Shown here: one piece after another, positions 41,716 through 50,609 of the stretch | Layout of the letters: each line of letters opens with the position of its first letter | Position numbering within the stretch: the first letter of the stretch is position 1 | Assembly: GCA_040757295.1 (NCBI GenBank) | Contig: JBFLXH010000008.1 | Coordinates: 19,928-83,927 of the forward strand | Direction: 5' to 3' | Length of the DNA: 64,000 bases | Origin: JAGXSE01 sp040757295 | GTDB lineage: Bacteria > Bacillota > PH28-bin88 | The notes under the pieces: model-generated | Seen by the model: the letters and a program-made list of their open reading frames with translations, nothing else | Databases searched by the model: none | Told to the model about the DNA's origin: nothing | Program-made: the position numbers and the translations under genes

Positions 41716-43029
41716 CTAGCTGCCGTAAAATACAATCTTGGCCAAGAAAAGAATGGTCAAGACCCACATGGTTAAACTGATTTCTTTCGTCTTGCCGGCA
41801 ATCACGTGAAGCAGAGTATAGGCCAGAATACCGAACACAATACCCTCAGCGATACTGAAGGTGTAAGGCATCATCACAATAGCCATAAAGGCCGGGATGG
41901 CTTCCAGGTAGTTGGAAAAATCGATCCGCATCACCGGCTCCATCATGAAAATTCCCACGATGATGAGGGCCGGGGCGGTAGCGGCTCCCGGAATGATCCC
42001 CACCAGGGGCGAAAAGAACAGGGCTACCAGGAAAAGCAGGCCGACCACTGCAGCCGTCAGTCCCGTGCGCCCTCCCTCAGCAACCCCGGAGGCGCTTTCC
42101 ACGTATGTAGTGACGGTGCTGGTACCCATCGCCGCGCCGAACATGGTACCGATGGAATCCGCCAGGAGCGCCTTGTTCGCCCTGGGGAGATGCCCTTTGG
42201 CATCAAGCATGTTGGCCTTACTGGAGACTCCGACCAGGGTGCCGATGCTGTCAAACAGGTCTACAAACGTAAAGGAAAGGATGATGGGAATGATCCCGAA
42301 TTTCAGCACCTCTTTCCAGGCGTCAGGACTGGCAAAAGCGAAAAAGGTCTCTTGCACGCTGGGGGGCATGCTGACCAGTCTGAAGCCTTCCAGGTTGGTG
42401 ATGCCCATGGGAATACCGACCACGGTGGTAATGAGGATGCCTAAAAGGAGCGCCCCTTTCACTCTTTTTAAGACCAAACCGGCCGTGATTAAAAGTCCCA
42501 GGGTAGCGAGGATTACCTGCGGGTCCTTAAAACTGCCAATACCCACCAGTGTGGCCTCGTTCCCGACTACAATACCGGCGCTCTTGAAACCAATGAGGGC
42601 AATGAAGAGGCCAATACCTACACTGACAGCCAGCTTCAGGGAAAGGGGTATGGCGTTAACAATGGCTTCCCGTGCTTTAGTCATGGTAAGCACCAGAAAG
42701 ATAACACCGGAAATAAACACCGCTGCCAGCGCGGCCTGCCAGCTAAGACCTAACTGGAGGACAACGTAATAAGTGAAGAAGGCATTCAGTCCCATTCCGG
42801 GAGCCAGGGCAAAGGGGTAGTTGGCCAGAAAAGCCATCAGCAAAGTGGCAACGGCAGCTGATACACAAGTAGCCACCAGCACGGCGCCGAAAGGCATCCC
42901 GGCGTCTTTCAGAATGGCAGGATTGACAAAAATGATATAGCCCATAGTCATGAAGGTGGTTAATCCTGCGAGCACCTCCGTCTTGACATTGGTGTTGTTC
43001 TCCGACAGCCTGAACACTCGCTCCAGCAT
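41716..43029 (-). CDS. NCS2/AzgA-type purine permease
   Basis: A proton-coupled purine base transporter with about 12 membrane helices. It opens VKTEVLAGLTTFMTMGYIIFVNPAIL, followed by ANYPFALAPGMGLNAFFTYYVV, SFTFVDLFDSIGTLVG and MGTSTVTTYVESASGVAEGGRTGLTA, signatures of the AzgA/PbuG branch that carries adenine, guanine and hypoxanthine. At 437 residues it is normal. GGGAGG precedes the ATG. It lies between the xdhB and adeC genes. Confidence 0.93.
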   Translation of the reverse strand: MLERVFRLSENNTNVKTEVLAGLTTFMTMGYIIFVNPAILKDAGMPFGAVLVATCVSAAVATLLMAFLANYPFALAPGMGLNAFFTYYVVLQLGLSWQAALAAVFISGVIFLVLTMTKAREAIVNAIPLSLKLAVSVGIGLFIALIGFKSAGIVVGNEATLVGIGSFKDPQVILATLGLLITAGLVLKRVKGALLLGILITTVVGIPMGITNLEGFRLVSMPPSVQETFFAFASPDAWKEVLKFGIIPIILSFTFVDLFDSIGTLVGVSSKANMLDAKGHLPRANKALLADSIGTMFGAAMGTSTVTTYVESASGVAEGGRTGLTAAVVGLLFLVALFFSPLVGIIPGAATAPALIIVGIFMMEPVMRIDFSNYLEAIPAFMAIVMMPYTFSIAEGIVFGILAYTLLHVIAGKTKEISLTMWVLTILFLAKIVFYGS

Positions 43030-43071
43030 GATCCTTAATTACCTCCCTTTGTGAAATTTGGTTTTTCCTTT

Positions 43072-43107
43072 TTACCCAAAACACAGCCCAAGAAGCACAG
43101 CCTTCAT
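43072..43107 (-). CDS. Candidate 11-codon leader peptide before the purine permease gene
   Basis: Minus strand reads MKAVLLGLCFG and stops. It has AAGGAGG at a good distance from its ATG, a better site than most genes here. It lies 40-80 bases before the permease start. It could tune translation or attenuation, or be the start of an eroded gene. No terminator hairpin is evident between it and the permease gene. Confidence 0.35.
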   Translation of the reverse strand: MKAVLLGLCFG

Positions 43108-43234
43108 AGACCACCTCCTTTTTTAACCGCCCAAAAAACGACCAGCAACAACCATATCTTCAAATAACAGATAATGGAACCCGCTTGCCGCCATTGGGTC
43201 TACCTGGGGAATAGAACGGGTTGGCCTCTTTCGG

Positions 43235-44098
43235 CTACTGGTACATCTCGGGGAATAGCTGGTAGAAAAGTTCCTCACCTACTCCCCGGATGGCCTCCCG
43301 CTTGTAGGAAGCCGAAGCCCGGTTCCCCAGCCTTTCCGCGACAATTCTTTGCAGTGCCTCCAGGCAGTCTGATACGGCTGCCCGCCCTAACGGCCGGTGA
43401 TGCAGCGCTTCCTCCGCTTCAATGGCCCGGAAGGCCGTGCTGCCTACCGCTCCCAGGGCCAGGCGCGCTTCCCGGATCACCCTGTCCTGGTCCAGTATAA
43501 GCAAGCCGGCCATGCTAATGCGGGCAATAGCCAAGGCCTTGCGGCGCCCCAGTTTGACAAAACCGCTCCTGCTCCCGGCAGGGGGCACCCGGAAACTGAT
43601 TTCTTTAATCAGTTCAAGCGGCTCCAATGTGTTTTTACCTACCCCCGCCAAAACCTCTGCAACTTGAATCCGGCGGCTCCCATTTTTTCTGACCACCTCG
43701 ACAGTGGCCTCCAGCACCAAAAGCGGCGGGATGCTGTCCCCTGCCGGTGAGGCGTTGGCTAAATTGCCTCCGATGGTACCCAGGTTGCGGATCTGTACCG
43801 AGCCGACCTGCCCGGCAGCCCGGGCCAGGGTAGCGGCATGTAGCTGCACCAGGGTATCCCTGGCCAGTTGACTGAAAGTAGTCATACTGCCGATGCTGAT
43901 GACTTCCTCCTGCAGCTTGATATAGCGCAGCTCATCTACCCGGGAAAGGTCAATCAACAACCCGGTAGATGTCTTGCCCTCCCGCAACTGGATCACCAAA
44001 TCTGTCCCACCCGCCAGAATCCTGGCATCCCCATGGCTGGCCAATATGTCGACAGCTTCCGCTACTGTGCTGGGAGAAACAAACCCGTATGCTCCCAT
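43235..44098 (-). CDS. xdhB: Xanthine dehydrogenase FAD-binding subunit
   Basis: The CO-dehydrogenase-flavoprotein-like FAD subunit of a molybdenum hydroxylase. The FAD loops LASHGDARILAGGTDLVIQLREGK (residues 20-45) and QIRNLGTIGGNLANASPAGDSIPPLLVLEATVE (residues 95-125) are clear. The C-terminal domain follows to residue 287. The frame reads 68 codons further upstream into xdhA; I start at the ATG of MGAYGFVSPSTVAEAVDI after a GGTGGGAG site. It completes the xdhC-xdhA-xdhB unit. Confidence 0.93.
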   Translation of the reverse strand: MGAYGFVSPSTVAEAVDILASHGDARILAGGTDLVIQLREGKTSTGLLIDLSRVDELRYIKLQEEVISIGSMTTFSQLARDTLVQLHAATLARAAGQVGSVQIRNLGTIGGNLANASPAGDSIPPLLVLEATVEVVRKNGSRRIQVAEVLAGVGKNTLEPLELIKEISFRVPPAGSRSGFVKLGRRKALAIARISMAGLLILDQDRVIREARLALGAVGSTAFRAIEAEEALHHRPLGRAAVSDCLEALQRIVAERLGNRASASYKREAIRGVGEELFYQLFPEMYQ

Positions 44099-44150
44099 GT
44101 CACTCCCACCTTTCCTTAGGAGGTTTCTGTTTGTTATCCCGTTCCCGCAT

Positions 44151-46418
44151 CTACCGGATGCCACAGGTCTGCATTCCAGCCAACACCCGTTCCAGATTGG
44201 CAGGCAGTTCCGTAATCCTAACCCCCACGGCATCGTAAATGGCGTTGGTAATGGCCGGAGTAATCGAGATGCAAACCGCTTCACCAATCCCCTTTGCCCC
44301 AAAGGGACCTGTTTGCTCCATCACTTCCACAGGAATGGTTGCTACCGGCGGGGCGTCTACAGCGGTTGGAATAATGTAATTGTTAAAATTGAGGGTTTTG
44401 GTAACACCCTTTTCCAGCACTACCTCTTCCGAAAGGGCATAGCCCATTCCCATCAAGGTACCGCCCTCGGACTGTCCCTCTAAGCCCTGCCGGTTAATGA
44501 CCCGGCCTGCATCGGGCAGGGCTACCGTTTCCAGCACTTCCACCTGCCCGGTGAGGGTATCCACTTCTACCAGGACCACATGGGCATGGGTACCGAAAAC
44601 CAGGTGGGGAAGGCCATAAGCCCCCGCGATCTCCTGATCAGCCTTGGGGGAATGAAAACGGCCCAGCTCCCTGCAATCTTTTCCACCGGCCAGCATTCTT
44701 GCCGCCAGCTGGGTATAGGAAATGCTTTTCCCTCCCGCTGCCGCCAACCCTTCGCATAAATCGATTTCTCCGGCGGGAACGTTCAGTTCCGCCGCCGCAA
44801 CCTCTCTCAGCCTTTCCCGCATCCGCTGTCCAGCAATAATGATGGCATTACCAGCCACATAGACCGAACGAGAAGCCGTGGAAGTCCCGGAATCCGGTGT
44901 GGCGGCCGTGTCTCCGGTCACCACCTCTACCTGGTCAACCGGGCAGCCGAGGACTTCTGCCGCCATCTGAGCATAGGCAATACTGTTTCCCTGCCCGATC
45001 TCCGGACAGCCGACCCCCACCCGGAAATATCCGCCGGGCAGCAACTCGATGGTCGCAGTCCCAAAATCCGGTAATCTAAACCCCAAGCCACACCCTTTAA
45101 TGGCGGCGGCAAGACCCACTCCCCTTCTCTTCCAAGGCCGCGAAGGATTAGCCTTGTAGACCTCCCGTTGACGCCACAGGTCGGTAGCGCCTGCCGCTGC
45201 CAAAGTTGGTACCGGCCCCATCGCCGTAACCAGGTCATTGCCTAGAGCCCCCTTGTCCCCCTGTTGCAAGCCGTTTTTCAGGCGGATGGCTAATCTGTCC
45301 ATAGCCAGTTTTTCAGCCAGGATTTCCATTTGCGTCTCCATGGCAAAGGTGACCTGGTTGACCCCAAAGCCCCGCATGGCGCCACTGACAGAATTGTTGG
45401 TATATACACAATAACCGTCCACCTGCACGTTGGGCACCCGGTAAGGGCCGCTGCAGTGTTCGATGGCCGAATTTAAAATGGTGCCGCCAAGGGAAGCATA
45501 AGCACCGGTATCCGAGACAATGGTCACCTGATGGGCGACCAGGCTCCCATCCCTGCGGGCCCCGGTTTTCATCCGGATTACCATCGGATGTTTCTTCCAT
45601 CCCGTCACCACCGATTCTTCCCTGCTCAGCACGATTTTCACAGGCCGCATGGTCTTCATGGCCAAGAGGGCCAGGTGGATTTGTATCGTTACTTCGTCCT
45701 TACCGCCAAACCCTCCGCCCACCGGGTTGGCAATCACCCGAATTTTCTCATTGGCCATGCCCAAGGCACGGGCAATCTGAATTACGTCCCGGTCAGGATA
45801 CTGGGAGCCACACCAGACGGTGAGCAGGCCCCCTGCATCCAGCAAGGCCACCCCTCCTTCAGTTTCCAGAAAGGCAGGCATCTGGCGGGAGGTGCGATAT
45901 ACGTTTTCCACAATTACGTCGGCCTCGGCAAAGGCCGCCTCCACGTCCCCGTGGGCCACCGCGGTGTGCCGGAAAATGTTTCCGGTGGCATGAACCTGCG
46001 GAGCTCCTGCCTGCATGGCCTCTTCCGGGTCGAAAACCCCCGGCAGTTCCTCGTATTCCACCCGGATCAGTTCAAGGGCCCTAGCGGCAATTTCTTTGGT
46101 TTCAGCGGCAACCAGGGCTACGGCATCTCCCATGTAGCGCACCTTGTCACTGCAAAGTACCGGCTGGTCCTGGACCACAATGCCATAGCCGTTCAGTCCG
46201 GGCACATCGTGGTGGGTAAGTACCGCCACTACCCCGGGGAGCCTGGCCGCCTCGCCGGTGTCAATGCTCTTGATCAAGGCATGGGGATAACGGCTGCGCA
46301 GGACACGTCCCCACAACATACCTGGGAAGCTGAGATCAGACATGAACCTGGTTGCGCCCGTCACTTTACCGCCGGCATCCTGGCGCGGTACCGGCTTGCC
46401 TATCCATTTCAAGGTCAT
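44151..46418 (-). CDS. xdhA: Xanthine dehydrogenase molybdenum-binding subunit
   Basis: Full-length molybdopterin subunit of 755 residues. Visible are VGKPVPRQDAGGKVTGATRF near the start, VGGGFGGKDEVTIQIHLALLAM, SDTGAYASLGGTIL, GAMRGFGVNQVTFAMETQM, GCPEIGQGNSIAYAQMAAEVLG, TPDSGTSTASRSVYVAGNA and the catalytic Glu in GPFGAKGIGEAVCI. The ATG follows AGGAGGG; an upstream in-frame start overlaps that site and is rejected. Likely substrate hypoxanthine/xanthine or another purine. Related clostridial enzymes use a labile selenium ligand, which sequence cannot show. Confidence 0.93.
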   Translation of the reverse strand: MTLKWIGKPVPRQDAGGKVTGATRFMSDLSFPGMLWGRVLRSRYPHALIKSIDTGEAARLPGVVAVLTHHDVPGLNGYGIVVQDQPVLCSDKVRYMGDAVALVAAETKEIAARALELIRVEYEELPGVFDPEEAMQAGAPQVHATGNIFRHTAVAHGDVEAAFAEADVIVENVYRTSRQMPAFLETEGGVALLDAGGLLTVWCGSQYPDRDVIQIARALGMANEKIRVIANPVGGGFGGKDEVTIQIHLALLAMKTMRPVKIVLSREESVVTGWKKHPMVIRMKTGARRDGSLVAHQVTIVSDTGAYASLGGTILNSAIEHCSGPYRVPNVQVDGYCVYTNNSVSGAMRGFGVNQVTFAMETQMEILAEKLAMDRLAIRLKNGLQQGDKGALGNDLVTAMGPVPTLAAAGATDLWRQREVYKANPSRPWKRRGVGLAAAIKGCGLGFRLPDFGTATIELLPGGYFRVGVGCPEIGQGNSIAYAQMAAEVLGCPVDQVEVVTGDTAATPDSGTSTASRSVYVAGNAIIIAGQRMRERLREVAAAELNVPAGEIDLCEGLAAAGGKSISYTQLAARMLAGGKDCRELGRFHSPKADQEIAGAYGLPHLVFGTHAHVVLVEVDTLTGQVEVLETVALPDAGRVINRQGLEGQSEGGTLMGMGYALSEEVVLEKGVTKTLNFNNYIIPTAVDAPPVATIPVEVMEQTGPFGAKGIGEAVCISITPAITNAIYDAVGVRITELPANLERVLAGMQTCGIR

Positions 46419-46434
46419 GGGCAATCCCTCCTCA

Positions 46435-46553
46435 CTCACAGATGGGCTACCCGCTCTAACCCTTCGCTTCTTTGAAGCGGCAGCCTAAGAGCGGCTACGC
46501 CCTGTATTAACTGGCTCTAACCTTCAGCCTTCGGCTGAAGCTAAGACCCAGTT
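46435..46553 (+). repeat. Short type-1 repeat, copy G, between xdhC and xdhA
   Basis: Begins CACAGATGGGCTACCCGCTC and ends AAGACCCAGTTGAAC, but lacks the central CCCCCTATGGGATTAACCAGTTC to CCAAGAACTGG block. Its last bases encode the final residues and stop codon of xdhC. Confidence 0.88.
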
Positions 46554-47029
46554 GAACAGTTCCCTTGCCTCGCGGCAGCGGTTTGGATCGCCTTTACGAT
46601 CTTCACATATCCCGTACACCGGCACAGATTCCCCGCAATGGCTTCTTTGATCTCCTCCTCAGAAGGAAATGGGTTTTTCATCAGCAGGGCTTTGGCTGAA
46701 AGCAGCATGCCCGGCGTACAGTAGCCACACTGGACCGCCCCTTCTGTAATAAAGGCCTCCTGTAACGGGTCGAGTATTCCGTCTTTGGCCAAACCTTCTA
46801 CCGTGATAACCTCCCGGCCCTGTACCTGGCCCACCAGCACCAAGCATGAGTTTACCGCCTGGCCGTCCACCAGCACCGTGCAGGCACCGCACTCACCCTG
46901 GCCGCAGCCTTCCTTGGTACCCGTAAGATCCAGTTCCTCCCGCAAGACATCCACCAGCCGTGCCCCGGGGTCTACTACCAGTTCAACCGGCAAGCCGTTC
47001 AGGGTAAAGGTAATTGTTTGCTTTTCCAT
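46541..47029 (-). CDS. xdhC: Xanthine dehydrogenase 2Fe-2S subunit
   Basis: Electron-transfer subunit with two [2Fe-2S] clusters. The plant-ferredoxin-like site is GCGQGECGACTVLVDGQAVNSC near residues 40-60 and the helical domain site is VQCGYCTPGMLLSAKALL with NLCRCTGYVKIV near residues 97-145. At 162 residues it is normal. The last residues (NCSTGS) and the stop come from the type-1 repeat. It is the first gene behind the purine riboswitch, so the whole xdh operon is under that switch. Confidence 0.94.
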   Translation of the reverse strand: MEKQTITFTLNGLPVELVVDPGARLVDVLREELDLTGTKEGCGQGECGACTVLVDGQAVNSCLVLVGQVQGREVITVEGLAKDGILDPLQEAFITEGAVQCGYCTPGMLLSAKALLMKNPFPSEEEIKEAIAGNLCRCTGYVKIVKAIQTAAARQGNCSTGS

Positions 47030-47095
47030 CACGTATCCCCCCTAAAACGTCACCCCAAAACATAAAAACCAAGCATTTCGTCAATCACCAAGCAA

Positions 47096-47187
47096 GAAAA
47101 AGGCCAAACGACCCTCTTCTCGTAGCCTGGTAATTTACGGTTACCTGGTAGAAACCCTCGAACCATATTATCGAGGATATACGAAAA
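47096..47187 (-). promoter_or_regulatory. Guanine-class purine riboswitch with overlapping terminator (predicted ON switch)
   Basis: The minus strand shows the whole aptamer: P1 TTTTCGTA/TACGAGAA, P2 CCTCGA/TCGAGG with loop TAATATGG, J2/3 GTTTCTACC, P3 GGTAA/TTACC with loop CCGTAAA, and J3/1 GGCT. The specificity base is C, as in guanine/hypoxanthine aptamers, but the base before it is G where A is usual. The 3' strand of P1 plus J3/1 (AGGCTACGA) can instead pair with TCGTTTGGCCT followed by five T, a terminator. Ligand binding would hold P1 and block the terminator, so purine should turn the xdh operon on. Confidence 0.9.
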
Positions 47188-47299
47188 CAGTTTATTTTAA
47201 TTTTATTGCTGGATAATATTTAACAGCATTCCTCTAATCTCCTGCAATAAATTGGAATTTATTTTTGGCCTTTGGATCTGTTTCAGGCGTGCCCCCAGT

Positions 47300-48247
47300 T
47301 CAAGCGGTCCGGACGATCCTCGTTCCTGTAAGCCCTTGCACCGCTTGATGGGCAGCCAAAAGGGGTCCGATAATCGCCTCTTTTCCACCGTTCTCCACAA
47401 AGCGACAGGCTGCATCCACTTTCGGACCCATACTGCCTGGTGGAAACTGGCCTTCGGCCAAATAAGCACGGGCTTCTACCAGGGTCATTTTCGCTATTTC
47501 CCGCTGGCTGGGTTTGCCGAAGTCTAGCGCCACGCGGTTAACATTAGTGAGGATTAGAAAATGCTCAGCGCCCACATCCCGGGCCAGCAATTGTCCTGCC
47601 AGGTCCTTATCAATGACCGCTTCCACTCCTTGCAGCATCCCGCCCGCGTCACGCATCACCGGAATACCCCCACCACCGGAAGCAACCACCACATACCCGC
47701 TGTCCAGCAGAGCCTTGATGCCGTTCTTTTCGATGATTTGGATGGGAAAGGGAGAAGGAACCACCCGCCGCCAAGCATCATTGCCCACCTGCATCATCCG
47801 GTACCCTTTTTCGTCCATCAGCCGGGCAGCCTCCGCCGCGGTGTAAAAAGGGCCGATGGGCTTGGTGGGCTGGTGGAAAGCCGGGTCTGCCGGGTCAACC
47901 AATACCTGGGTGACCACAGAAATAACCGGCTTATCTATTCCTGCGGAGCTAAACGCATTGCCCAGTTTTTGCTGAATGGCATAACCAATGGAACCCTGGG
48001 TATTGGAGACACAGACGTCCAGCGGCATGGCAGGCACAGTGTCTTTGGCCAGTTCATTTTTCAACAAAATGTTCCCCACCTGGGGCCCGTTACCGTGGGT
48101 GATTAGGACCCGGTAACCTTCTTGTACCAAGGCCACTACGCTTTGACACACTCGCTCGACATTGCTCAGTTGTTCGGCGAAAGTCCCTTTCTGGTTGGCA
48201 TTGATGATTGCGTTTCCCCCGAAGGCCATGACTACCGTGGTTTCCAT
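47300..48247 (-). CDS. arcC: Carbamate kinase (second copy)
   Basis: Same family as the first carbamate kinase of the island: VVMAFGGNAIINANQKGTFAEQL, ITHGNGPQVGNILLKNE, VVASGGGGIPVM, VIDKDLAGQLLARDVGAE and GSMGPKVDAACRFVENGGK. At 315 residues it is normal. It is clearly diverged from the first copy and is not a recent duplicate. It sits between the second purine permease and the riboswitch-controlled xdh operon. Two carbamate kinases suggest that energy recovery from carbamoyl phosphate is important or differently regulated. Confidence 0.94.
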   Translation of the reverse strand: METTVVMAFGGNAIINANQKGTFAEQLSNVERVCQSVVALVQEGYRVLITHGNGPQVGNILLKNELAKDTVPAMPLDVCVSNTQGSIGYAIQQKLGNAFSSAGIDKPVISVVTQVLVDPADPAFHQPTKPIGPFYTAAEAARLMDEKGYRMMQVGNDAWRRVVPSPFPIQIIEKNGIKALLDSGYVVVASGGGGIPVMRDAGGMLQGVEAVIDKDLAGQLLARDVGAEHFLILTNVNRVALDFGKPSQREIAKMTLVEARAYLAEGQFPPGSMGPKVDAACRFVENGGKEAIIGPLLAAHQAVQGLTGTRIVRTA

Positions 48248-48348
48248 TTTTCTCCCCCCTTCATGCTCACATTAACCGGGATCAATCATCCCTTGCTTTC
48301 CCGGAGTCCTTCGATGTGCTTGATAATCGCTGTGGGAATCTGCCTTAG

Positions 48349-48589
48349 TTTTATCACAGATGGCTACCCGCTCTAATACCCCCGCTTCTTTAAAGCGGCG
48401 GGATATGCCCGGCAAGGAATAAAATTTGATTATTGCTAATGAAGCCGGGCATGAAATTCGCTTTCGGCCACATTTTAATTAGTGGCCTAGTGGCCTCGCT
48501 CATTATAAGAGCGGCTACGCCACTGTATTAACTGGCTCTAAGCTTCAGCGGGGGAAGCAATCCCCCACTGAAGCCAAGACCCAGTTGAA
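48349..48589 (+). repeat. Type-1 repeat copy H with one type-2 insert, shortened centre
   Basis: Plus-oriented, with the CTCCGGTAAACCGGAG hairpin block missing as in copy G. It holds a type-2 unit in which the GTGGCCTAGTGGCCTCGC end has a small internal duplication. Confidence 0.88.
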
Positions 48590-48603
48590 CTCCCCGCCCA
48601 CCC

Positions 48604-48634
48604 GCCCTGGCAGGAGCTTTGCTCCCCCCAGGGC
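48604..48634 (-). terminator. GC-rich hairpin downstream of the second purine permease
   Basis: GCCCTGG-GGAGC-AAA-GCTCC-CCAGGGC forms a strong stem about 75 bases after the permease stop. No T run follows, so it may act as an RNA stabiliser or as part of a longer terminator. Confidence 0.45.
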
Positions 48635-48707
48635 AGTGCGCCGGTTGTTAAGGAAAGGGGTTGGTTCCGTTGGACTGAGGGTTCCCGCTACCCAAGGCCT
48701 ACCCTCA

Positions 48708-50255
48708 TTAATCCACCCCGACGGTATTACCAGCCTTTTGGGAGGCAGGGGCATCTTTAGGCACCAGATAAGGATAAACAAAACAGAAACCTGCCAGGAT
48801 GAGGTAGCCGATGGCGAACTGAGTCTGTGCCGGGGTCACCAGCAGCTGCAGCTTGGGAGCGTGAATCAGCCCGACCGCAGCCAACACGGCCATCACCACG
48901 CCTGTGACAGCCGCTTTGCGGTAATCCCGGTCAATAAGGAAAGCAGCAATAGCACCCCAGCAAATAGCGGTAAACATGGCACCCTGAGCCAGCGGTACCA
49001 GGTTGGGGGATATCTGGTTGACCAGGTTGGCGCCGCTGTTGGCCGCGTCTAATGCCCCTCTATTAAACCTGGCCACCATGTAGTTGGCTAAATAAGGAAA
49101 CATCGCCAAAGCAACAGCCGGAGCATGGCGCTGGGGAGAGTTTACAAACGCATTGGAAACCATGGTAATGCCAACGAAAACCAGGATGGGTGCGATCACA
49201 GCCAGCGGAATGATTTTGGAGACGGCGCCAATCAGACCGAAAGTCGCCGCCAGTAAAAACACACCGCCGTTAGCCACAGAATACCCGCGACCGGCATTCA
49301 TCTCCTTGCTGCCCACTGAGGCAATGTAAACTGTGGTAGGAAGAATACCGCCAAATAGAGCCCCGAGGATAGTACCGGCTCCGTCAGCAAACTGGGCCTC
49401 ACGGACATCATAATTGTCTCCCAGGGCAGATACGGCTTCGACGTTGTTCATGGTTTCAATGAAATTATAGATGGAGATCGGGAGAATGACCGCCAGGAGG
49501 TAAGAGTAGTCGGTAAAGAGCAGGCCCATGCCTTCAAAAGCCGCAAAAGTGGGTAGAGGCAGATACAAGCCCACAGTTTTGATCCCCGCTGTAATATCGG
49601 CGACCTTTCCCACTCCAAGAACATAGGCCACTACCGTACCAAAAAGGACAGCAAACAGAGCGGGCGAGATCCGGCCCGGCATGGGCGCTTTGGCGATCAG
49701 ACCTAATAGAATGAGGGTTAAGGCGATGATGCCTACTACTGGCTGTGAGTAGGTTTTAAAGAAGAGTTCGCCACCGATTAGTGTAAAAGCCACGCCGGCC
49801 AGGGCTCCCAGCATTGCTGCCCGGGGCAGGTTCTGGCGCACCCAGCGGCCGATCAAACCGCCCAATACCTCCACCACACCTCCGAGGAGGCAGGCGGCTA
49901 CCGCCAGTTTCCACGCCAGCAGGTGGTCCTGGGTCTGGGACAGTACCGCACCGGCCACGCCGAACATGTAAACAAACTGGACAGGAGTGCTGATGCCGTA
50001 AGACAAGGCGGTGACATTTGTCCGGCCTTCCTTTTCGGCCAGTCTTTTAGCCATATGGGCATAGTAGAAGTTGCCAGCAGCCACTGCCACTGCGGCGCCG
50101 GGAATCATTTTGCCGAAAACAATCTCCGGAGGAAACTTGAGACCTAACATGGTAATGGCCAGGAGAGCAAAATTCGCCAGGTTATTCTGGAAGAGGGCAA
50201 AGAAACCGTCAATATCTTCCCGTTTAAACCACGGGTAAATAACCTTGTTATTCAT
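48708..50255 (-). CDS. NCS2-family xanthine/uracil-type permease
   Basis: A large polytopic transporter, about 12-14 helices in 515 residues. Opening WFKREDIDGFFALFQNNLANFALLAITMLG and later VTALSYGISTPVQFVYMFG, PISIYNFIETMNNVEAVSALGDNYDVREAQFADG and GGILPTTVYIASVGSKEMNAGRGYSVANG are typical of the NCS2 superfamily (AzgA-like side). Substrate could be xanthine, urate or uracil; context favours a purine. The first in-frame start lies in the ribosome-binding site, so I use the ATG 12 bases on. Confidence 0.88.
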   Translation of the reverse strand: MNNKVIYPWFKREDIDGFFALFQNNLANFALLAITMLGLKFPPEIVFGKMIPGAAVAVAAGNFYYAHMAKRLAEKEGRTNVTALSYGISTPVQFVYMFGVAGAVLSQTQDHLLAWKLAVAACLLGGVVEVLGGLIGRWVRQNLPRAAMLGALAGVAFTLIGGELFFKTYSQPVVGIIALTLILLGLIAKAPMPGRISPALFAVLFGTVVAYVLGVGKVADITAGIKTVGLYLPLPTFAAFEGMGLLFTDYSYLLAVILPISIYNFIETMNNVEAVSALGDNYDVREAQFADGAGTILGALFGGILPTTVYIASVGSKEMNAGRGYSVANGGVFLLAATFGLIGAVSKIIPLAVIAPILVFVGITMVSNAFVNSPQRHAPAVALAMFPYLANYMVARFNRGALDAANSGANLVNQISPNLVPLAQGAMFTAICWGAIAAFLIDRDYRKAAVTGVVMAVLAAVGLIHAPKLQLLVTPAQTQFAIGYLILAGFCFVYPYLVPKDAPASQKAGNTVGVD

Positions 50256-50267
50256 TATTATATTCAA

Positions 50268-50609
50268 CTCCCTTACCTAATTAGTTCATAAACCAGCCCA
50301 CCTCGCCAAGTCGCATGCAGACCGAATAAACGCAACCTGAGCTCCATCGCCTTCACCGGCAAAATTTATGACCCAATGGTCTGTACAGACCTGCTTATCT
50401 GCATGGTAGGTAAAGGGGATAAGAAAAAACCTTAGCGATTGACAAAACGCTTATTTGCTAACGATTAGGCTTTCTTTTTTTAACAGTGACTTTCTAGATT
50501 TTGGCTATCCCCCCCTTGATAAGGTTATTAACAACCAGATCCTACCCACCCCTCTCTCTTGATGTTATTGTGTCTTGAAGCTAGAACTAATGCCTTGCTG
50601 GTAAAAGCC
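50268..50609. other. Intergenic region between gntR and permease with palindrome GGTCTGTACAGACC
   Basis: A 340-base gap. It contains a perfect 14-bp palindrome GGTCTGTACAGACC at 50378-50391, similar in form to operators of HutC-type GntR regulators (GGTCT...AGACC). A weak TTAGC...GCTAA hairpin with a T run on the minus strand near 50426-50460 may terminate gntR. I see no further coding potential or riboswitch here. Confidence 0.5.

Noticed and set aside
41657..41767. 37-residue extension of adenine deaminase into the permease gene
   Set aside because: GGAGGG lies eight bases before the internal GTG, and family members begin near that point.
44099..44302. 68-residue N-terminal extension of XdhB
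   Set aside because: It runs in another frame over the end of xdhA. The ATG of MGAYGFVSPSTV has a ribosome-binding site and gives the normal family length.
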